Assembly (NCBI RefSeq): GCF_022095615.2
Contig: NZ_CP155559.1
Location: 2,167,501-2,231,500 of the forward strand
Length of the DNA stretch: 64,000 nt
Direction: 5' to 3'
From: Bacillus thuringiensis
Lineage (GTDB): Bacteria > Bacillota > Bacilli > Bacillales > Bacillaceae_G
Positions 46,151 to 54,637 of this stretch are shown in pieces. Position 1 is the stretch's first letter. The number at the start of each line of letters is the position of its first letter. The notes under the pieces were generated by a model. That model was not told the DNA's origin. It saw only the letters and a list, made by a program, of their open reading frames with translations, and did no database searches. Position numbers and translations under genes: made by a program.

Positions 46151-46306
46151 CCGGTAATTGGAATTGGTGTAGATAGGATGTTTGTAAATTGAATGTTATG
46201 CTGAAATAATTATGTAAAAATAACATAAAGAAATACAGAGGAGAAGGGCTTTCAACCAGGGTTCTAGAATAAATATGTATTGTTATAGATATGGAGGAGA
46301 AAAGAT

Positions 46307-46819
46307 ATGGGGATCAAAGTAAGAGCGGTAGAAATTCAAGATGCTAGAGCAATTCATCGTATATGCATACAAGATGATGTTTTACCTTATATGGTTTTCT
46401 TACCTAGCATGCGTGTAGATGCAATGGAAAATAGAATTCGAAATTTAGCACAGAATCAATTTGAATTTGTTGCAGAGTATGATGGAGAAGTTGTTGGATT
46501 TGTTGGGTTAACTCAAAGTCCAGGACGTAGATCTCATTCGGGGGATTTGTTTATAGGGGTAGATAGTGAATATCATAATAAAGGTATTGGACAAGCTCTT
46601 CTTACAAAAATGCTTGATTTGGCTGATAATTGGTTAATGTTAGAGAGAGTAGAACTTGGTGTTTTAGAAACGAATCCTAAAGCGAAATCTCTATATAAAA
46701 AATTCGGATTTGTAGAAGAGGGAGTAAAGATAGGGAATTTGAAGGCTCACGGGAAGTTTATTAATGAAATTATGATGAGTCGTTTTAGACCTGACGGTTT
46801 AATCGTACATAATGGATAG
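46307..46819 (+). CDS. GNAT family N-acetyltransferase
   Basis: This 170-residue GNAT has the motif GVDSEYHNKGIGQALLTKML (about residues 84-104) and LGVLETNPKAKSLYKKFGF near the end. That fits the RimI/YjcK-like group that acetylates N-terminal amines, polyamines or small molecules. A GGAGGAG site precedes the ATG. Single gene closed by the terminator at 46822. Confidence 0.9.
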   Translation: MGIKVRAVEIQDARAIHRICIQDDVLPYMVFLPSMRVDAMENRIRNLAQNQFEFVAEYDGEVVGFVGLTQSPGRRSHSGDLFIGVDSEYHNKGIGQALLTKMLDLADNWLMLERVELGVLETNPKAKSLYKKFGFVEEGVKIGNLKAHGKFINEIMMSRFRPDGLIVHNG

Positions 46820-46821
46820 TG

Positions 46822-46852
46822 AAAAGCATGACAGTATAATGTCATGCTTTTT
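46822..46852. terminator. Bidirectional intrinsic terminator
   Basis: AAAGCATGAC and GTCATGCTTT form a 10-bp stem around AGTATAAT, with a T-run after it on the plus strand and an A-run before it. Confidence 0.88.
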
Positions 46853-46857
46853 ATTTG

Positions 46858-47745
46858 TTAGTTGTTGTTAGGCAGTTTGGGTTGCATTAAAAATAATGCT
46901 AAACCAATAAAAATAACTGTAATGCCTAGTCCTTGTTGTAAAGAAATAGTCTCATTTAATATAAAGTATGCCAGCATACAAGTTCCAATCGTTTCTCCTA
47001 GAATACTCATAGAGATTACAGTAGCACTCATCCATTTTAATAACCAATTAAAAATTGTTTGCCCTAAAATCGTTGCAACAAACGCTAAGCCAATAAAACA
47101 CAACCAAGTTTGCGTAGAGTAATGGATGAAAGATTCTTGCTGCATGTAAGCAAATATACCAAGAAAACAGGCGCTACTTCCATAACTAATTACCGAATAC
47201 GGTATAAGTGATAAATCTTTACGAACATGTTGGCTAATGAAAAAGTATGCGGTAATAATTCCGGCCGCAATAAACGCTAAAATATCTCCGTATAAAGCTT
47301 CACCGCTAATTTGGAAGTCTTGCCATCCAATTATGATACTTCCTGAAATAGCGATGAGGCAACCAATGACTGCACCTTTCGTAAATATCTCTTTAAATAG
47401 AAAGTAACCGCCAATCATTGAAAATAAAGGTTGTAACGTTACGATAACTGTAGAACTTGCTACAGAAGTATATTGTAATGATTCAAACCAAAGTACATAA
47501 TGGGTAGCTAAAAATAACCCTGATATGAATCCAAATCCCCATTGTCTTTTTGTTACTGTGTTTAGCTCGTTTCGATTATTTTTATTGAAAAGTAACAAGG
47601 GTAACAAAATTAGTGTAGCAAAGAATAATCGATAAAAAGCGATGATAGCCGCAGGAGCATCGGCTAATTTTACAAAAATCGCTGAAGTTGATAGGGCAAA
47701 TACGCCGAAAAATAAGATGAAATATGAAAGAATAGGTGATTTCAC
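46858..47745 (-). CDS. EamA/DMT-family transporter
   Basis: This is a 295-residue, ten-helix membrane protein with two EamA repeats: AIFVKLADAPAAIIAFYRLFFA (overlapping view) near the N-terminus and LNETISLQQGLGITVIFIGLAL at the end. It would export or import a metabolite, and RhaT/YdcZ-type specificity cannot be assigned. It lies divergent from the XRE-cupin regulator gene with a 170-nt spacer, so regulation by that protein is possible. Confidence 0.9.
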   Translation of the reverse strand: MKSPILSYFILFFGVFALSTSAIFVKLADAPAAIIAFYRLFFATLILLPLLLFNKNNRNELNTVTKRQWGFGFISGLFLATHYVLWFESLQYTSVASSTVIVTLQPLFSMIGGYFLFKEIFTKGAVIGCLIAISGSIIIGWQDFQISGEALYGDILAFIAAGIITAYFFISQHVRKDLSLIPYSVISYGSSACFLGIFAYMQQESFIHYSTQTWLCFIGLAFVATILGQTIFNWLLKWMSATVISMSILGETIGTCMLAYFILNETISLQQGLGITVIFIGLALFLMQPKLPNNN

Positions 47746-47916
47746 AGTTTGTCCCTCCGATAGTTTGTTTATTATAATGAACTTTATACGATATAATGTA
47801 CAAAGGTAAGTATATAAGTCACTGAGATGATAGGAAAGGATTATTTGTCTTTGTTTACTATGTCAGCACAAAGACAGTGAAAGATGCAATATGATGGACG
47901 AAAGGAAGTTTTTACT

Positions 47917-48477
47917 ATGATACATGATAGACTCGGACAAACTGTATTAAGTTATCGGAAGAAAAATAATATGACAATTCGTGAGTTTGCTGATTATGCA
48001 GGGATTAGTACTTCACTAATTAGCCAAATTGAAAGAGGATATGCGAATCCTTCTTTGAGTGTATTGGAATTAATTGCGAAAGCATTAAATGTACCATTAT
48101 TTACACTTTTTATTAATGAAATCGATACAGATTCACTCATTTCTAAGAAAAAAGATCGCAAGAAAGTATATCGGGAAAACAATGATCACATTGTATATGA
48201 TGTATTAACACCAGATTTTATGAAAGCACGTATTGAAATGTTAATAATGGATTTAAATAAACAAGCAAAAACAACGGAAGGTCATTATTCACATGAAGAT
48301 AAGGAAGAAATTGCTGTTGTCATGAAAGGAGAAGTGTATGTGGAGTTAGAAGGAAAAGAGTATTTTTTAGAAGAAGGTGATGTTGTACGTATTCCGCCAA
48401 ATGTGAAACATCGTTTTTTAAATAAAAGTGATGAATCTAATCATATTTTATTTGTATTGACGCCATCTTTAGGATGA
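47917..48477 (+). CDS. XRE-family regulator with C-terminal cupin domain
   Basis: This 186-residue regulator has an N-terminal helix-turn-helix (about 5-65: TIREFADYAGISTSLISQIERGYANPSLSVLELIAKAL in overlapping view). A C-terminal cupin (about 105-186: GHYSHEDKEEIAVVMKGEVYVELEGKEY, then DVVRIPPNVKHRFLNKSDE) carries the usual His/Glu positions. Such regulators sense small molecules and often control a neighbouring gene. ATG 47917 has the AAAGGAAG site. The next gene starts 35 nt downstream on the same strand and may be its target or partner. Confidence 0.92.
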   Translation: MIHDRLGQTVLSYRKKNNMTIREFADYAGISTSLISQIERGYANPSLSVLELIAKALNVPLFTLFINEIDTDSLISKKKDRKKVYRENNDHIVYDVLTPDFMKARIEMLIMDLNKQAKTTEGHYSHEDKEEIAVVMKGEVYVELEGKEYFLEEGDVVRIPPNVKHRFLNKSDESNHILFVLTPSLG

Positions 48478-48511
48478 ATATAAATTGATTTTTATTACGG
48501 GGGATAAAAAG

Positions 48512-49459
48512 ATGGAAAATAAAACTGTTTTAAGAGATGGCCTTTCAATTATTTCTCAATGTAAAAGACAAACAAATGATATTTGGCATGCACATTTCGG
48601 TGCAGCTGCAATTGCTAGTTATTTTTTCATGAAAGATAACAATGTGAAAGAAGAAATAATTCGTAGTATGTATTCTCAAACAAAAATGATGCTAAGCAAG
48701 CAAAATTTAGGTGAAGTCATCGATAATAAAGAAGAAATTGATTTTCAAAGTGCTGAAAAAATGATTATAAAATCATTGGAACATACAATTGATGAACTTC
48801 ATTGGGTGGGGCATAATGTCATTTATGCTGCATTAAGTTTATTAGCTATGAAAGAGTTACAAAAATGGGGCGATAATCAAGAGATTGAAGGGATTACTAA
48901 CCTTATAATATCGTTTCGAAAAACAATTCCTGGTAGATCATGGATTGGTTTTACAACAAAGGGAGTAAAACAATTAAATATAAAAGATGAGATAGAAAGT
49001 GAATTAAGAAATCCGAAACAATTATCTACGTTTATTTTAAAAGAGCTTTCGCAATTTAATATTATTTATAGAGCGGAAGCACACCATGATTTAATTGGTC
49101 ATTTACTTACTTTTTCTCATGCAATTAATATTATGTATGACTTAGGGCATAGAGATATATTCCATCGAGCGTTGTGTCCACTGTTAAAACTAGTATACGT
49201 GTTACGTGCTAGTCAAAACCTAACGTCAAATAGTGAAATAACTTTACACTCACCGATAGATTGTTTACCTTTAGTCGAATCTAAACGTGCTCATATGTTA
49301 CCAACAGAAAATCAATTTTGGCTAAAAGACTATGGTGAATTTGATTGGGATTTCGGACATATCTTTAAATTTTCATATAGTTACTTTGATCATATTAAGA
49401 GAGCTCCAAAATATAAAGATATAACATTAGAGAAATTCCGATTTGTTATTCATACGTAA
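48512..49459 (+). CDS. Unrecognised His-rich helical protein
   Basis: This is a 315-residue soluble, mostly helical protein. Histidines cluster at WHAHFGAA (His26, His28), HWVGH (His97, His101) and AHHDLIGHLLTFSHAIN (His191, His192, His197, His203), with LGH at 213. This could be a metal or substrate site. The pattern faintly recalls questin-oxidase-like (DUF4243) proteins, but I would not assign it. ATG 48512 follows GGGGGA. It lies just after an XRE-cupin regulator gene in the same direction, so it is probably a regulated enzyme. Confidence 0.6.
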   Translation: MENKTVLRDGLSIISQCKRQTNDIWHAHFGAAAIASYFFMKDNNVKEEIIRSMYSQTKMMLSKQNLGEVIDNKEEIDFQSAEKMIIKSLEHTIDELHWVGHNVIYAALSLLAMKELQKWGDNQEIEGITNLIISFRKTIPGRSWIGFTTKGVKQLNIKDEIESELRNPKQLSTFILKELSQFNIIYRAEAHHDLIGHLLTFSHAINIMYDLGHRDIFHRALCPLLKLVYVLRASQNLTSNSEITLHSPIDCLPLVESKRAHMLPTENQFWLKDYGEFDWDFGHIFKFSYSYFDHIKRAPKYKDITLEKFRFVIHT

Positions 49460-49627
49460 TAATGTCTAATGAACTGTAAAAAAGGGGCTAAATTTCAAAT
49501 TTTTTGTTGATAGTATATTATTTTTATATTTGTAAGATTTTACATGTGTATTTTACTTTTACTAATTATGTAAATAGGCTATACTAAAATACATACATTT
49601 TAGTATTGGAGAGAGAAGTAAAACGAT

Positions 49628-49777
49628 ATGGAATTAGTGAAATTGGAAAAAGTCATTGAAATAAAGAAAGAAGAACTTTTATATTTAGTATCGGATTACG
49701 GAATTCAGCATGAAAAAGTATTAGCGTTAAGCCAAGAAATAGACAAATTGATTAATTACTTTATGTTTTTAAAATAA
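49628..49777 (+). CDS. Spo0E-like aspartyl-phosphate phosphatase, short
   Basis: This 49-residue protein is too short for default gene finders. MELVKLEKVIEIKKEELLYL forms the first helix; the second carries the family core SQEIDKLINYFM (consensus SQ-E/D-L-D-x-L-I). Spo0E-family proteins dephosphorylate Spo0A-P and so delay sporulation. A GGAGAGAGAAG site lies upstream, and a terminator begins at the stop. Proteins of this size with this core are common in B. cereus group genomes. Which phosphorelay protein it acts on is not known. Confidence 0.82.
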   Translation: MELVKLEKVIEIKKEELLYLVSDYGIQHEKVLALSQEIDKLINYFMFLK

Positions 49778-49819
49778 AAAGAACTATGACGTGATTTGAA
49801 AATGTTATAGTTCTTTTTT
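49776..49819 (+). terminator. Intrinsic terminator of the Spo0E-like gene
   Basis: AAAAGAACTAT and ATAGTTCTTTT form an 11-bp stem around a long loop, followed by TT runs. Confidence 0.8.
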
Positions 49820-49891
49820 ATTTGGAAATTCCGATGTATATTCTATATACTGTTAATTGATAGAAAATTCAATTTCATAGGAGGGGCATAA

Positions 49892-50620
49892 ATGATATTA
49901 CATACACACATTTCAGGCGAAGGTGAACCGATTGTACTTTTACATTCTGGTGGTATGACAGGTTTAGTAGAATTCGAAGAACAGGTAGAGTTTTTTCGAG
50001 GGAAAAACTATCAAGTAATACGTCTTGATTTAAGAGGACATGGAAAATCAGGGGGAACAGTAGATAATTATTTCCTGCGCTCTGTTAAAGATTTAAATGA
50101 TACTTTAGAGCATTTGCAAATTATTAGATGCCATATAGTCGGTGTTTCACTAGGAGGAATCGCTGCTTTATTATTTGCAAAAAAATATCCAGATAAAGTG
50201 AGAACGTTAACTTTTTCAGGTATCTTTCCGCTTAAGAGAGGAAATTGGGAGGAGTCTCAGGAGTACGAAGCGAAGTGCCACCAGCAATTGATGGAAAATG
50301 AAGAAGTAATAACATATATGAATCAAATCCATGAAAAAAGTGATTGGAAAGCATTGCTTGAATCGTGGCAAGTTAAAGGTTGGTACCCATTTGATGAGAC
50401 GGGTGATGTAGCTAATCTTGAAGTGCCTACACTTTGTATTGCTGGGGGAGATTCAGAAGATGAAGTTACAGCTGCTACAACGTTCAAACAATTAAACGAC
50501 AACATACATATCGCCGTTATTCCGTTTGCCGGTCATTTAGTTCATAATGATCAACCGGAAATATATTCGAATATATTGTCTAATTTCTTACAGAATGCAC
50601 AAGCTGCTAGTCGAATATAA
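49892..50620 (+). CDS. Alpha/beta hydrolase
   Basis: This is a 242-residue alpha/beta-hydrolase-fold protein with nucleophile elbow GVSLGG (Ser86), oxyanion region LLHSGGMTG near residue 20, a probable acid in AGGDSEDEV (about 190), and His in FAGHLVHND (about 218). The pattern resembles MhpC/2-succinyl-6-hydroxy-cyclohexadiene-type hydrolases. Substrate unknown. GGAGGGG precedes the ATG. It sits 61 nt before the hemY start in the same direction and may be co-transcribed. Confidence 0.9.
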   Translation: MILHTHISGEGEPIVLLHSGGMTGLVEFEEQVEFFRGKNYQVIRLDLRGHGKSGGTVDNYFLRSVKDLNDTLEHLQIIRCHIVGVSLGGIAALLFAKKYPDKVRTLTFSGIFPLKRGNWEESQEYEAKCHQQLMENEEVITYMNQIHEKSDWKALLESWQVKGWYPFDETGDVANLEVPTLCIAGGDSEDEVTAATTFKQLNDNIHIAVIPFAGHLVHNDQPEIYSNILSNFLQNAQAASRI

Positions 50621-50680
50621 GGACTTTTGGGTATAATAATAAAGGAATTATTAATTGTATCGGTTAGGAGCGCAGTACAT

Positions 50681-52081
50681 ATGAAAACAGTTGTTGTTAT
50701 CGGTGGAGGTATAACGGGACTTTCTACTATGTTTTATTTAGAAAAATTTAAAAAGGATTATAATATTGATTTAAATTTAATCCTTGTAGAAAAAGAAGAG
50801 TATTTAGGCGGTAAAATCCATAGTGTAGAAGAAAAAGATTTTATTATGGAATCAGGAGCAGATTCTATCGTTGCCCGTAATGAATATATTATGCCACTTG
50901 TAAAGGATTTAAATTTAGAAGAAGAAATGGTATATAACGAAACGGGTATTTCTTACATATACTCTGATAATACTTTACATCCAATTCCTTCTGACACTAT
51001 ATTTGGGATACCGATGAGTGTCGAGTCGTTGTTTAGCAGTACGCTAGTATCAACGAAAGGGAAAATTGTTGCTTTAAAAGATTTCATAACGAAAAATAAA
51101 GAGTTTACAAAAGATACTTCACTTGCTGTATTTTTAGAAAGCTTTTTAGGGAAAGAATTAGTGGAAAGACAAATTGCTCCAGTGCTTTCAGGTGTATATT
51201 CCGGTAAATTGAATGAACTTACTATGGCATCGACATTACCGTATTTACTGGATTATAAAAATAAATATGGAAGTATTATTAAAGGTTTTGAAGAGAATAA
51301 AAAACAATTTCAATCAGCGGGAAACAAAAAGTTCGTATCATTTAAAGGTGGACTATCTACGATTATTGATCGTTTAGAAGAAGTGCTGACTGAGACTGTT
51401 GTTAAGAAAGGTGTTATAACGACAGCTATAAGGAAACAAGGTGAGCACTATGAAATCTCCTTTGCAAATCATGAATCCATCCAAGCTGATTCTGTTGTTG
51501 TAGCAGCTCCGCATGATATTGCAGAAACTTTATTACAGTCTACTGAGTTAAACGAGCAGTTTCATACATTTAAAAACTCATCTCTTATAAGTATTTACCT
51601 AGGATTTGATATATTAGATGAACAATTACCGGCGGACGGCACAGGATTTATCGTAACGGAGAATAGTGATTTACATTGTGATGCTTGTACATGGACAAGC
51701 CGAAAGTGGAAACATACATCTGGAAAACAAAAGCTATTAGTAAGAATGTTTTATAAGAGTACCAATCCAGTATATGAAACGATTAAAAATTATAGTGAAG
51801 AAGAATTAGTACGAGTCGCTTTATACGATATTGAAAAGAGTCTCGGAATTAAAGGTGAACCAGAAGTAGTTGAAGTTACAAATTGGAAAGATTTAATGCC
51901 GAAATATCATTTAGAACATAATCAAGCGGTTCAAACATTACAAGAAAAAATGACGGATCTATATCCAAATGTATATTTAGCTGGTGCCTCATATTACGGT
52001 GTCGGAATTGGTGCATGTATTGGAAATGGAAAGAACACTGCAAATGAAATAATGGCAACATTAAATGAACCGTCAAATTAA
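50681..52081 (+). CDS. hemY: Coproporphyrinogen/protoporphyrinogen oxidase HemY-type
   Basis: This 466-residue FAD flavoprotein oxidises coproporphyrinogen III to coproporphyrin III in the Gram-positive heme pathway. The N-terminal dinucleotide motif is VVVIGGGITGLSTMFYLE. Conserved ESGADSIVARN (substrate-binding region) and C-terminal ASYYGVGIGACIGNGKN close the FAD site. ATG 50681 is chosen for TAGGAG upstream. B. cereus group genomes usually carry another hemY in the hemEH cluster, so this may be a second copy. Confidence 0.9.
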   Translation: MKTVVVIGGGITGLSTMFYLEKFKKDYNIDLNLILVEKEEYLGGKIHSVEEKDFIMESGADSIVARNEYIMPLVKDLNLEEEMVYNETGISYIYSDNTLHPIPSDTIFGIPMSVESLFSSTLVSTKGKIVALKDFITKNKEFTKDTSLAVFLESFLGKELVERQIAPVLSGVYSGKLNELTMASTLPYLLDYKNKYGSIIKGFEENKKQFQSAGNKKFVSFKGGLSTIIDRLEEVLTETVVKKGVITTAIRKQGEHYEISFANHESIQADSVVVAAPHDIAETLLQSTELNEQFHTFKNSSLISIYLGFDILDEQLPADGTGFIVTENSDLHCDACTWTSRKWKHTSGKQKLLVRMFYKSTNPVYETIKNYSEEELVRVALYDIEKSLGIKGEPEVVEVTNWKDLMPKYHLEHNQAVQTLQEKMTDLYPNVYLAGASYYGVGIGACIGNGKNTANEIMATLNEPSN

Positions 52082-52095
52082 TAATGCATAAATAA

Positions 52096-52136
52096 ATAAA
52101 ATGTCCCTCCGTTATGCTGGAGGGACATTTTATTTA
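52096..52136. terminator. Bidirectional intrinsic terminator
   Basis: AAATAAAATGTCCCTCC and GGAGGGACATTTTATTT form a 17-bp perfect stem around GTTATGCT, between convergent genes. Confidence 0.94.
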
Positions 52137-52682
52137 TTTTACTTGAATTGAGACCTTTTTATTTGTTGTATTATTCTCAGTGATTGTTAATGTTATGTTC
52201 CCGGATTCTTTAAATGAATATGATGAGAGTTGATAAAGCTCTTTTATACCGTGTTTCTCTTTTAATTTATTGGCAGGAATTAATGTAATGTTCGGTTTCC
52301 ATGTTTCCTGTTTACCGGAAGGATAGTTTACTATTATTTCTGGATTATTTAATTGCATTTGTTTCCAAGAGGCGAAATATAGTGCAACTTCTGTATCTTT
52401 TTTTAGTAATTCTTCTGAGAAATATCCAACTTCTCCAACATTACCAAAAACAGTAAAGTTTTGATTTTGAAGTGTAATATCTAAATGTTTAGGTTGATAT
52501 GTTGCTGCGTGATAGATTCCATATGAAAGTGAAAGAGTAGCGGCGATTAACATGCTGATTGAAAATGTTTTAAGGCTATTGCCTTTAAAACGAGTCATCA
52601 TGAATGAGTTTGGAGCCAACTTTTTTGCGAATAAAAATAGGAGTAGTATGAGTAAGAGGGATAAGCCGATGAATATATACAT
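52134..52682 (-). CDS. Membrane-anchored hypothetical protein
   Basis: This 182-residue protein has an N-terminal helix (MYIFIGLSLLLILLLFLF), a second helix (about 38-58: FSISMLIAATLSLSYGIYHA), then a soluble, probably external beta-rich domain with TFVFGNVGEVG-like segments. ATG 52682 is used; a GGAGG site lies 12 nt upstream, a little far, so the exact start is uncertain. I do not recognise the family. It shares the hemY terminator. Confidence 0.65.
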   Translation of the reverse strand: MYIFIGLSLLLILLLFLFAKKLAPNSFMMTRFKGNSLKTFSISMLIAATLSLSYGIYHAATYQPKHLDITLQNQNFTVFGNVGEVGYFSEELLKKDTEVALYFASWKQMQLNNPEIIVNYPSGKQETWKPNITLIPANKLKEKHGIKELYQLSSYSFKESGNITLTITENNTTNKKVSIQVK

Positions 52683-52880
52683 AGAACATTTACACCTCCA
52701 CAATAAAATATGATATTAACTATATTTTACCATAAATGTATGGCGTAGGGCGTTTTTTTAGAAAAGAAAAGTGAGCAAGGAATCGAATTTATAAGACATA
52801 TTATTACGAGCGGAGTGATGGAAATGAAAATAATACAAATAATTTTAAAAAATGAAGGAAAGAACGGAATGTGATTATAG

Positions 52881-52985
52881 TCATTTGTTAATGAGGTAGA
52901 TACACTTCTTAGAGAAACTGGTTTTTTAAGTATAAATTGGAGACAAACAGCTCCATGTCATTGGGCATTAGTTGCACATAAATAG
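52881..52985 (+). pseudogene. Remnant of a methyltransferase-like gene
   Basis: An open stretch without a start encodes FVNEVDTLLRETGFLSINW, then RQTAPCHWALVAHK before TAG at 52983-52985. This reads like the C-terminus of a class I SAM methyltransferase or related enzyme. Stops lie directly upstream in the same frame (52878-52880). A proper terminator (52989-53031) still follows, which supports a decayed gene. The rest of the interval 52704-53188 holds no intact gene. Confidence 0.55.
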
Positions 52986-52988
52986 GGA

Positions 52989-53031
52989 ATAAAGAGATAA
53001 TCATAGCACTTTGATCATCTCTTTATTTTTT
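52989..53031 (+). terminator. Intrinsic terminator after the remnant
   Basis: AAAGAGATAATCA pairs with TGATCATCTCTTT around TAGCACTT, then TATTTTTT. Confidence 0.75.
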
Positions 53032-53188
53032 CTAATCATGCAAAAACAAGAAGGGTTACTCTTAGTTCGTATTGAATTAAGAGGATAAGCTCCTCCTGAA
53101 ATATTTGATTAATGGGACATTGAGGACTTTCCTAATTATTAATATTTTTTCTGCTATAATGAATGAGTAGAAAGAAAGGAGCGATCCT

Positions 53189-53740
53189 ATGGTATTTCCT
53201 ATATTAGAAACAGAACGTTTGCGTTTAGTTGAAATAGAACAATCTTATTGTCAAAAAATATATGAAATCTTTTCATTGGATGAGGTAACATGTTATTACG
53301 GCATGAATTCTTTTACGGAGTTCGGACAAGCTTCACGTATGATTGAATCTTTTTCGAAAAATTACTTCGAGAAAAAAGCGATACGATGGGGGATTGTACT
53401 AAAAGAAACAAATACTTTAATAGGTACAATTGGATTAAATAATTTACAACTATGGAGTAAACGATCTGAAATTGGATATGACTTACACCCTCGATATTGG
53501 GGGAATGGTTATGCGTCAGAGGCGGCCGGGGAAATTATTCATTATGGATTTCGTGATTTAGGCTTATTTAGAATTGGTGCTATTACATACCCTGAAAATG
53601 TTACTTCTTGTAAAATGTTATCTAAAATAGGTTTTCATAAGGAAGGGTTATTACGTGGATACATTCATCAAGGAAATAAGCAACATGATGCACTATTGTA
53701 TTCTATAATTCGAACGGATGTAGAGAATATAAATTTATAA
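53189..53740 (+). CDS. GNAT acetyltransferase, RimJ/RimL type
   Basis: This is a 183-residue acetyltransferase. It begins with the RimL-type LETERLRLVEIE, has IGYDLHPRYWGNGYASEAAGEI (acetyl-CoA motif, shown in part, about 93-112) and ENVTSCKMLSKIGFHKEGLLRG at the end. This group acetylates ribosomal-protein N-termini or free amino compounds. AAAGGAGCG precedes the ATG. Single gene with a strong terminator. Confidence 0.92.
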   Translation: MVFPILETERLRLVEIEQSYCQKIYEIFSLDEVTCYYGMNSFTEFGQASRMIESFSKNYFEKKAIRWGIVLKETNTLIGTIGLNNLQLWSKRSEIGYDLHPRYWGNGYASEAAGEIIHYGFRDLGLFRIGAITYPENVTSCKMLSKIGFHKEGLLRGYIHQGNKQHDALLYSIIRTDVENINL

Positions 53741-53742
53741 TA

Positions 53743-53770
53743 AAAAACCCCTCTTATAAAAGAGGGGTTA
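53743..53770 (+). terminator. Intrinsic terminator
   Basis: AACCCCTCTT and AAGAGGGGTT form a 10-bp stem with a 4-nt loop. Confidence 0.88.
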
Positions 53771-53778
53771 AATAAAAA

Positions 53779-53964
53779 TTAACCTAACTTAGGTAATAAA
53801 CGTTCTCCGCTTTTCATGCTACTTTTACATAAAGGGCATTTAGGCTCTTCTTCAAATGAAAAGTTCTTTCTCATCCATCCTAAACAATCCTCTGCTTCAC
53901 ATTCCCAGACAGGGGTTTGTTCTGGTGGTACTTCTGCTACATCGTTCTTTCGATTGCGATACAT
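53779..53964 (-). CDS. YdjO family cold-inducible zinc-ribbon protein
   Basis: This 61-residue protein has two Cys pairs (WECEAEDCLGWM and CPLCKSS), a small zinc ribbon. The sequence matches the YdjO cold-inducible family: TPVWECEAEDCLGWMRKNFS-like core (shown in part) and a KSGERLLPKL end. Function unknown. It lies 87 nt beyond the cspD stop on the same strand, which fits cold-related co-regulation. AGGAGTGG precedes the ATG. Confidence 0.88.
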   Translation of the reverse strand: MYRNRKNDVAEVPPEQTPVWECEAEDCLGWMRKNFSFEEEPKCPLCKSSMKSGERLLPKLG

Positions 53965-54005
53965 ATAACCACTCCTTTTATGTAAAAAATTTTAGTTATA
54001 TATTA

Positions 54006-54040
54006 AAAAGGTTGTTAACCGTGCTGGTAACAACCTTTTT
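54006..54040. terminator. Intrinsic terminator of cspD
   Basis: AAAAGGTTGTTA and TAACAACCTTTT form a 12-bp stem around CCGTGCTGG, with T-runs on both strands. Confidence 0.88.
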
Positions 54041-54050
54041 ATTGTTTGAA

Positions 54051-54254
54051 TTATAGCTTTACAACGTTTTTAGCTTGAGGTCCACGGTTACCGTCTTCAA
54101 CTTCGAAGCTAACTTCTTGACCTTCGTCAAGAGATTTGAAGCCGTCGCCAGTGATAGCTGAGAAGTGAACGAATACGTCGTTACCGTCTGCAACTTCGAT
54201 GAAACCGAAACCTTTTTCGCTGTTAAACCATTTTACTTTACCTGTTAATGTCAT
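54051..54254 (-). CDS. Cold-shock protein CspD-type
   Basis: This is a 67-residue cold-shock domain protein, an RNA chaperone. The RNP1 motif is KGFGFIEV and RNP2 is VFVHFSAI, preceded by [11 protein letters not shown]. Length and the terminal PQAKNVVKL are standard. AGGAGG lies 9 nt before the ATG. The probable 5' UTR is about 115 nt, as for other csp genes. Several csp paralogues exist in the group, so the letter D is only a family guess. Confidence 0.95.
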   Translation of the reverse strand: MTLTGKVKWFNSEKGFGFIEVADGNDVFVHFSAITGDGFKSLDEGQEVSFEVEDGNRGPQAKNVVKL

Positions 54255-54375
54255 GGTAATGCCTCCTAAAATTTAAAAAGATTACAATATGATCGGCCTT
54301 ATTTGAATGAAAAATAAAAGTTCACATATTATCAAAAACCCATAAGGAGTATAAAATGTTCCTGATTGATACTTG

Positions 54376-54403
54376 ATAATATGCAAAGAAAATACAGTGT
54401 TAA
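54376..54403 (-). promoter_or_regulatory. Probable promoter of the cold-shock gene
   Basis: On the minus strand TTAACA (54403-54398) and TATTAT (54381-54376) are 16 nt apart. Transcription from here would give a leader of about 115 nt before the csp ATG. The remaining stretch 54404-54637 shows no gene. Confidence 0.5.
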
Positions 54404-54637
54404 ATTGACCTTAATTACTATCTTACAACAAATGGTGGGAAATAGCAAGTGCTGGTAATACCAGTGAATAATCTTGGTGATAATAGTAAAACGCACAAAG
54501 TCATCTCTTTTATTTATATATTATTCCTAATTTGGGTTTATGCTAAACTGAGAAGTTTTTTTATTGGAAATTTGTGTTAGGAAAACGATATATAGTATAA
54601 GAATAGTGTTGATGTATTTGTTAAGGAGGCGAAAATA

